DNA of 30,000 nucleotides, taken from the NCBI GenBank assembly GCA_002005505.1, contig MVGU01000106.1:695001-725000 (forward strand), read 5' to 3'. The DNA is from Botryococcus braunii (Eukaryota; Chlorophyta; Trebouxiophyceae). The notes beneath the pieces are model-generated. The model searched no databases. It was given only the letters and a program-made list of their open reading frames with translations, and had not been told where the DNA came from. How positions within the stretch are numbered: position 1 is the first letter of the stretch; every line of letters starts with the position of its first letter. Both the position numbers and the translations under genes were made by a program. Of this stretch, positions 23,901-30,000 are shown one piece after another.

Positions 23901-24154
23901 CACGAAAGAACTCCCAGGGAATGGGTTTTGAAGCAAGTGGTGCACAACCAGCTGGAGGTAGCTCGCAAGATGGCTTCAAGCTTCCTGTACTCTGCTGGGG
24001 ATCTGAGTTGCGACACCCAGTCATCCCGCCCAGCATCGCCGAGCTTGTGGAACCTCTGCAAGTGACGTAGGAGCCCAGCACCCGTAGTGATCTTACGAGA
24101 CTTGCATGATGCCTTCCAAGGGCAGCTGGGGTCAAAGAGAGGAACGCTGGCCAT
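20948..24154 (-). CDS. LINE-B polyprotein: zinc finger, reverse transcriptase, restriction-like endonuclease, 1,068 aa
   Basis: I chose the ATG at 24154 (context GCCATGGCC) because the frame upstream of it is only the translated tandem repeat. The frame is intact to TGA at 20948. Order: a zinc finger with Cys11, Cys17, His31, His36; a second cysteine cluster from Cys71 and Cys74; an alanine/proline/arginine-rich region; and a reverse transcriptase at about 330-640 with catalytic Asp477 (SLDFQNAF), GVQQGDPLSP at 527-536 and YLDD at 562-565. At the C-terminus come a Cys880/Cys883/His893/Cys897 knuckle and then ADLRLHAW with Asp946 and YIDIV with Asp961. That spacing is typical of the restriction-like endonuclease of early-branching LINEs. 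Such proteins nick DNA and copy their RNA onto the nick (target-primed reverse transcription). All visible catalytic residues are present, so this copy may be active. Site-specific insertion is common in this group, but the target here is unknown. Confidence 0.9.
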   Translation of the reverse strand: MASVPLFDPSCPWKASCKSRKITTGAGLLRHLQRFHKLGDAGRDDWVSQLRSPAEYRKLEAILRATSSWLCTTCFKTHSLGVLSCATNPDTCQRLWNLEDGLVPPDVNLLPGLPRPAPPPQDTSEPQGRLHSQPRGRPRASAAVADPPPSAPPARVRRHPLTPALVHHVFTLGHHSYRRVPRSAWIPWAAALRSALKAVADSGSEAAWVELLILPMCVLSARRRPRGEGVAQHVRRRARAWLDGDIDGLIDELLATAPAATAPPRPLDDAALAARVLRKVADGHLSAAVRMLEPATIAPATPDTCAALAALHPIRPLPVGAPPAQAPYRAQVEEVLAALKTFPPGTAGGRDGLTPLHIKHAFSVGGSDLLLDSLLGVVNRALAGDVPPPLRSYWASAPITPLLKPNGGIRPIAVGLTLRRLVSKIAVAAVLPAVSEYLQPHQVGVGVRGGAEGLVHALNRLVAHQQDSPDLVVVSLDFQNAFNTVDRNRMLGEVALHCPSIWQYVATTYGCAAHQYVGPHVVDSTTGVQQGDPLSPLLFALTVQPLLLDLHRECPDVHQGWYLDDGTFVGPVPAAQQAVQLVVDRAPAYGLSLNPHKCCVWSPRPNPQHLDGFPLGFVNETRAGLIVLGAAVTVSVEYAASVAQAHVDAVAASLQRLPILRHPQAELLLLRSCLGTCKVVFTARTMPPAAAAQALVTFDMLQTQVLQSIVTAGGGGFGPLQQTLAGLPIAQGGLGVTKATSLLPCAYLASVTQTAPLQDRLLGTSTAPLVPAALAAKADYCALVPDFDAALFEDPDFVRSKVQARLSKPLSHRAYQEVLDDPARSDRDRAVLQSLTQPGASDWLLALPVPHLQQTMPPESFRCRLQYQLLIPIFHPGSQCPCCLRELDVWGDHAVHCTSGGDVAIVGRHYSVRNGLDAVLTSARQRVTREPAFPTPVPGQERRRADLRLHAWEEGRDLYIDIVGSSPLTVANLLHFVPGGAAARAAQDKQTRYAVLLSRQQPPVAFQAFAFETLGGLHADALALLQRLQGLLNQAIIAQEDVEGYFVIRRVSFIIAAAVGRQLAARRV

Positions 24155-24190
24155 GGCATCACCAGCTGGGCAACCCAACCCCAAGACCGT

Positions 24191-24745
24191 GCTGGATGCT
24201 GGAAAGTGGTGAAGCCCCCAGTCCCTCTGAAAAACTGGCTGGGCTGAGGCGAAGCGGAGAAGAAAAGGGAAAACCAAGATGATGTGTGAAGAAACACAGG
24301 AGTAAGTGTTGTAAAACACGGGAATCTTCGTAAGTGCTGGATGCTGGGGAGGGGTGAAGCTGTGAGTCCCTGTGAACGACGGGCAGGCGGAGGCAAATCT
24401 GAGGGGCCAAAAAAGAAAAAGAAAAAACCAATACTGTGTGTTAAGAAACACAGGAAGTGGGGAAGAACACGGGAAATTCCGCAGATGCCAGACGCCAGAA
24501 AGTTACGAAGCTGCCAGTCCTGCGGAAAGACTGGCCGAGCTGGTGCAAATCTGAGGAAGAAAACAGGAAAACCAATACGATGTGGTATCAAACTGAGAAT
24601 GAAGTGTTGAAAAACACTGGAAATTCCGCAAAGGCTGGACGCTGAAAGTGGCGAAGCTGCCAGCCCCGCTTAAAGACTGGCCAGGCGAAGGCAAATCTGA
24701 GAAAAAAAGATAAAATCAATACTATGGGTGACGAAACAGATTATC
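24191..24745 (-). repeat. Tandem 145-151 bp units upstream of the LINE-B ORF (5' UTR monomers)
   Basis: Units start at 24191, 24336, 24487 and 24634 (plus-strand left edges GCTGGATGCTGG, GCTGGATGCTGG, GCCAGACGCCAG and GCTGGACGCTGA). The last is cut short by the microsatellite at about 24748. Shared internal boxes are CAGTCC, GACTGGC, GCAAATCTGAG, AAAACCAATAC, GAAACAC and ACACGGGAA. The nearest unit ends about 36 bp before the start codon. Position and period resemble the promoter monomers of mouse L1 5' UTRs; a promoter role is inferred from that. Confidence 0.85.
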
Positions 24746-24840
24746 TTCTTTCTTTCTTTCTTTCTTTCTTCCAAAACCCACAGCCGCCGCAATGATGAAA
24801 CTGACCCGACGAATCTTCTTCTTCTTCTTCTTCTTCTTCC
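24744..24840. repeat. 39-bp LINE-B piece between (CTTT)n and (CTT)n
   Basis: Positions 24776-24814 match 20975-21013 of the LINE-B coding region exactly over 39 bp (plus-strand start ACCCACAGCCGCC, end CCGACGAAT). A (CTTT)n tract precedes it (24746-24772) and a (CTT)n tract follows it (24815-24838). The piece encodes part of the LINE-B C-terminus on the minus strand. It may be a tiny 5'-truncated insertion or a template-switch product between microsatellites. Confidence 0.85.
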
Positions 24841-24899
24841 TGTCCACCAGTTTAACTTATTTGTAGGTTGCATTACAACACTCGGTTTAGACTTCGAAA

Positions 24900-25010
24900 G
24901 TGACGCATACACTACGTTGACCAGAAGGCGATCACTTCATGCGTTTGGGTCTTATATAAGACCCAATATCAGGCCCACTGGGCTGGTCAACTGTAATTTC
25001 CTTCCTTCGA
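24900..25010 (+). mobile_element. Short LINE-A-type 3' end
   Basis: The segment ends AGGCCCACTGGGCTGG, TCAACTGTAATTT and then CCTTCCTTC. It has the same order of small hairpin, CTGG, TGTAAT and TTCC tail as the LINE-A 3' end at 20786-20834. A perfect 22-bp palindrome lies just upstream at 24945-24966 (arm TTGGGTCTTAT). The left border is not clear. Confidence 0.55.
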
Positions 25011-25081
25011 ATAGGTATACCCCTATAGGTATACCCCAAGTATTCATGCTACGTGTACCCGACTCTCACACATGCCGAGCA

Positions 25082-26063
<982 letters not shown>

Positions 26064-26714
26064 GTGTGTGGATGGACATCAGGGGCCGTGGGCGCCACGG
26101 CCTAGATGTACCTCAGCTGCAGGCCATGCATGCGTGTATTGCGCTCTCTTAGGAAGGGGCTGGGAAAGGGTTACACATGCTTGGGCTGTACGTACACATG
26201 TCTACAAGTGTCCAGCTCGTTGGAAGGAATAAGCCAAACGCTGCCGGGTTAACCAGATTCGGTGGTCATACCTACAGTAAGAAGGGAAGGCCAAGGTTGG
26301 GCCATTTACAACGGCTTCAAATCGCAACACTGTGTTGCCAACCCATGCTTCCAGACTCAGCATCCAGGGCTCCGCTTTCCCAGTGGGACTGTCCGTTTTG
26401 CCTATGCGTACCGCCGCATGTAGGTTCGTACTTCTTCAATATCTCGGATACAGATGCACATGTGCATCCGAGTATGCACAGGTGTCACACCAGTGCACAG
26501 ACCAATGGTCATACGATGGCTTATCAGGTCGAGTGGCGTGTTTAGATTCTGGCCATGACCTGCAGTCCCTCCCTTCCTTGTGAAGATGGGAGTGAGATGT
26601 CGACGTCCCATTTGTCAGGGAGCGGCCTTGACGCCAATTATTGATTTGGCCTTAGAAACAATCGCGTGTTGCCGTTGCTAAATTTCGTCCGCCGGCGGTT
26701 CGCACGAAGTTGAT
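26064..26714. promoter_or_regulatory. Upstream region of allantoinase, with a 16-bp palindrome
   Basis: No gene is recognised. A perfect palindrome at 26453-26468 (arm GATGCACA) lies about 250 bp before the allantoinase ATG. The in-frame stop TAA at 26679-26681 shows the coding region does not extend further left without splicing. No TATA box is obvious. Promoter function is inferred only from position. Confidence 0.4.
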
Positions 26715-29671
<2,957 letters not shown>

Positions 29672-29679
29672 GTATGTGT

Positions 29680-30000
29680 GAGATTCACGGCGTTTTCATA
29701 TAAGAATGATTTATTTTCTTTTGTCAAACCTTTTGAATCATTTTTATACGAATCTCCCAACATTTTTGTTCCTGAAAACATGAGATGATCCTCGATTTAA
29801 TGCTTATAAGTTTTTGTTCCTGATTCCTGTTTCCGTTCTTGAGTTCATCCTGTACGACATGCTCTGTCTGTTACATGCAAGGATACAACTACATCAAACT
29901 CTCAGTCCAACGGTAGCTCATGGTGTCACACTGCTTATCTAATGGTAGCTAATGGTATCAGACTCCTTGTCTTCTGGTCGCTTGAATCCAGGCACCCACA
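29680..30000. other. Allantoinase intron 3 or flank, AT-richer
   Basis: After the likely donor at 29672 the sequence is AT-richer and shows no conserved allantoinase segment, so it is most simply the start of intron 3. The phrase AATGGTAGCT/ACGGTAGCTCATGG recurs near 29911 and 29941. Confidence 0.5.

Larger units (their letters stand above)
20876..24748 (-). mobile_element. LINE-B: non-LTR retrotransposon with restriction-like endonuclease
   Basis: On the minus strand the element runs from about 24748 (next to a CTTT microsatellite) through about four tandem 5' units and one long intact ORF to a short 3' UTR that ends near 20876. The borders are approximate: no clear target duplication was seen, and the right side merges into a microsatellite. 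It is unrelated to LINE-A: single ORF, N-terminal zinc finger, and an endonuclease of PD-(D/E)XK type at the C-terminus, as in the R2/R4/NeSL/CRE group. The family has further pieces at 24776-24814 and 25082-25398. Confidence 0.85.

Overview
This is eukaryotic nuclear DNA. Genes are split by introns of about 0.5-1.4 kb with GT...AG borders, long dinucleotide microsatellites are common, and nearly half of the window is retrotransposon. A green-lineage host (an alga or other photosynthetic eukaryote) is the best guess. The reasons are a plant-type allantoinase with an N-terminal membrane anchor, and a Copia primer-binding site that matches plant-type initiator tRNA-Met as recalled from memory. 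The species cannot be read from the window.

Layout. 1-8.1 kb: mostly non-coding. It holds two inverted LINE 3' ends (1951-2147), a decayed LINE reverse-transcriptase fragment (2221-3060), a pair of TGACGTCA sites (4341-4362) and minisatellites (7407-7990). 8.1-11.4 kb, minus strand: a host gene for a RINGv (MARCH-like, C4HC3) membrane E3 ubiquitin ligase, rebuilt here as five exons that join in phase 0. 11.8-20.9 kb, plus strand: a defective APE-type LINE (called LINE-A here), split by a complete Copia retrotransposon (12519-19530) with 694-bp LTRs that look identical, a GGGCT target duplication and an intact 1,737-codon gag-pol ORF. 20.9-24.75 kb, minus strand: a second, different LINE (LINE-B) with an intact 1,068-codon ORF (N-terminal zinc finger, reverse transcriptase, C-terminal restriction-like endonuclease) and about four 145-151 bp tandem units upstream of its start codon. 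24.75-25.4 kb: short 3' remnants of both LINE families. 25.4-26.06 kb: a 665-bp GT array. 26.7 kb to beyond about 29.67 kb, plus strand: the first three exons of allantoinase; the rest lies outside the window.

The two host genes have unrelated jobs: ubiquitin ligation at a membrane, and purine/ureide breakdown. They do share intron design. One large intron in each carries, in the sense direction, (CT)n then (GT)n then (GA)n, so the pre-mRNA could fold a very long CU:GA hairpin with a GU loop. Two further introns carry (GT)n, also on the sense strand. Other points of note are a U5/PBS hairpin in the Copia element that reproduces and pairs with the tRNA-Met anticodon region, a shared 3'-terminal signature (small hairpin, CTGG, TGTAA, then TTCC-type tail) at five LINE 3' ends, and promoter-like monomers on LINE-B.
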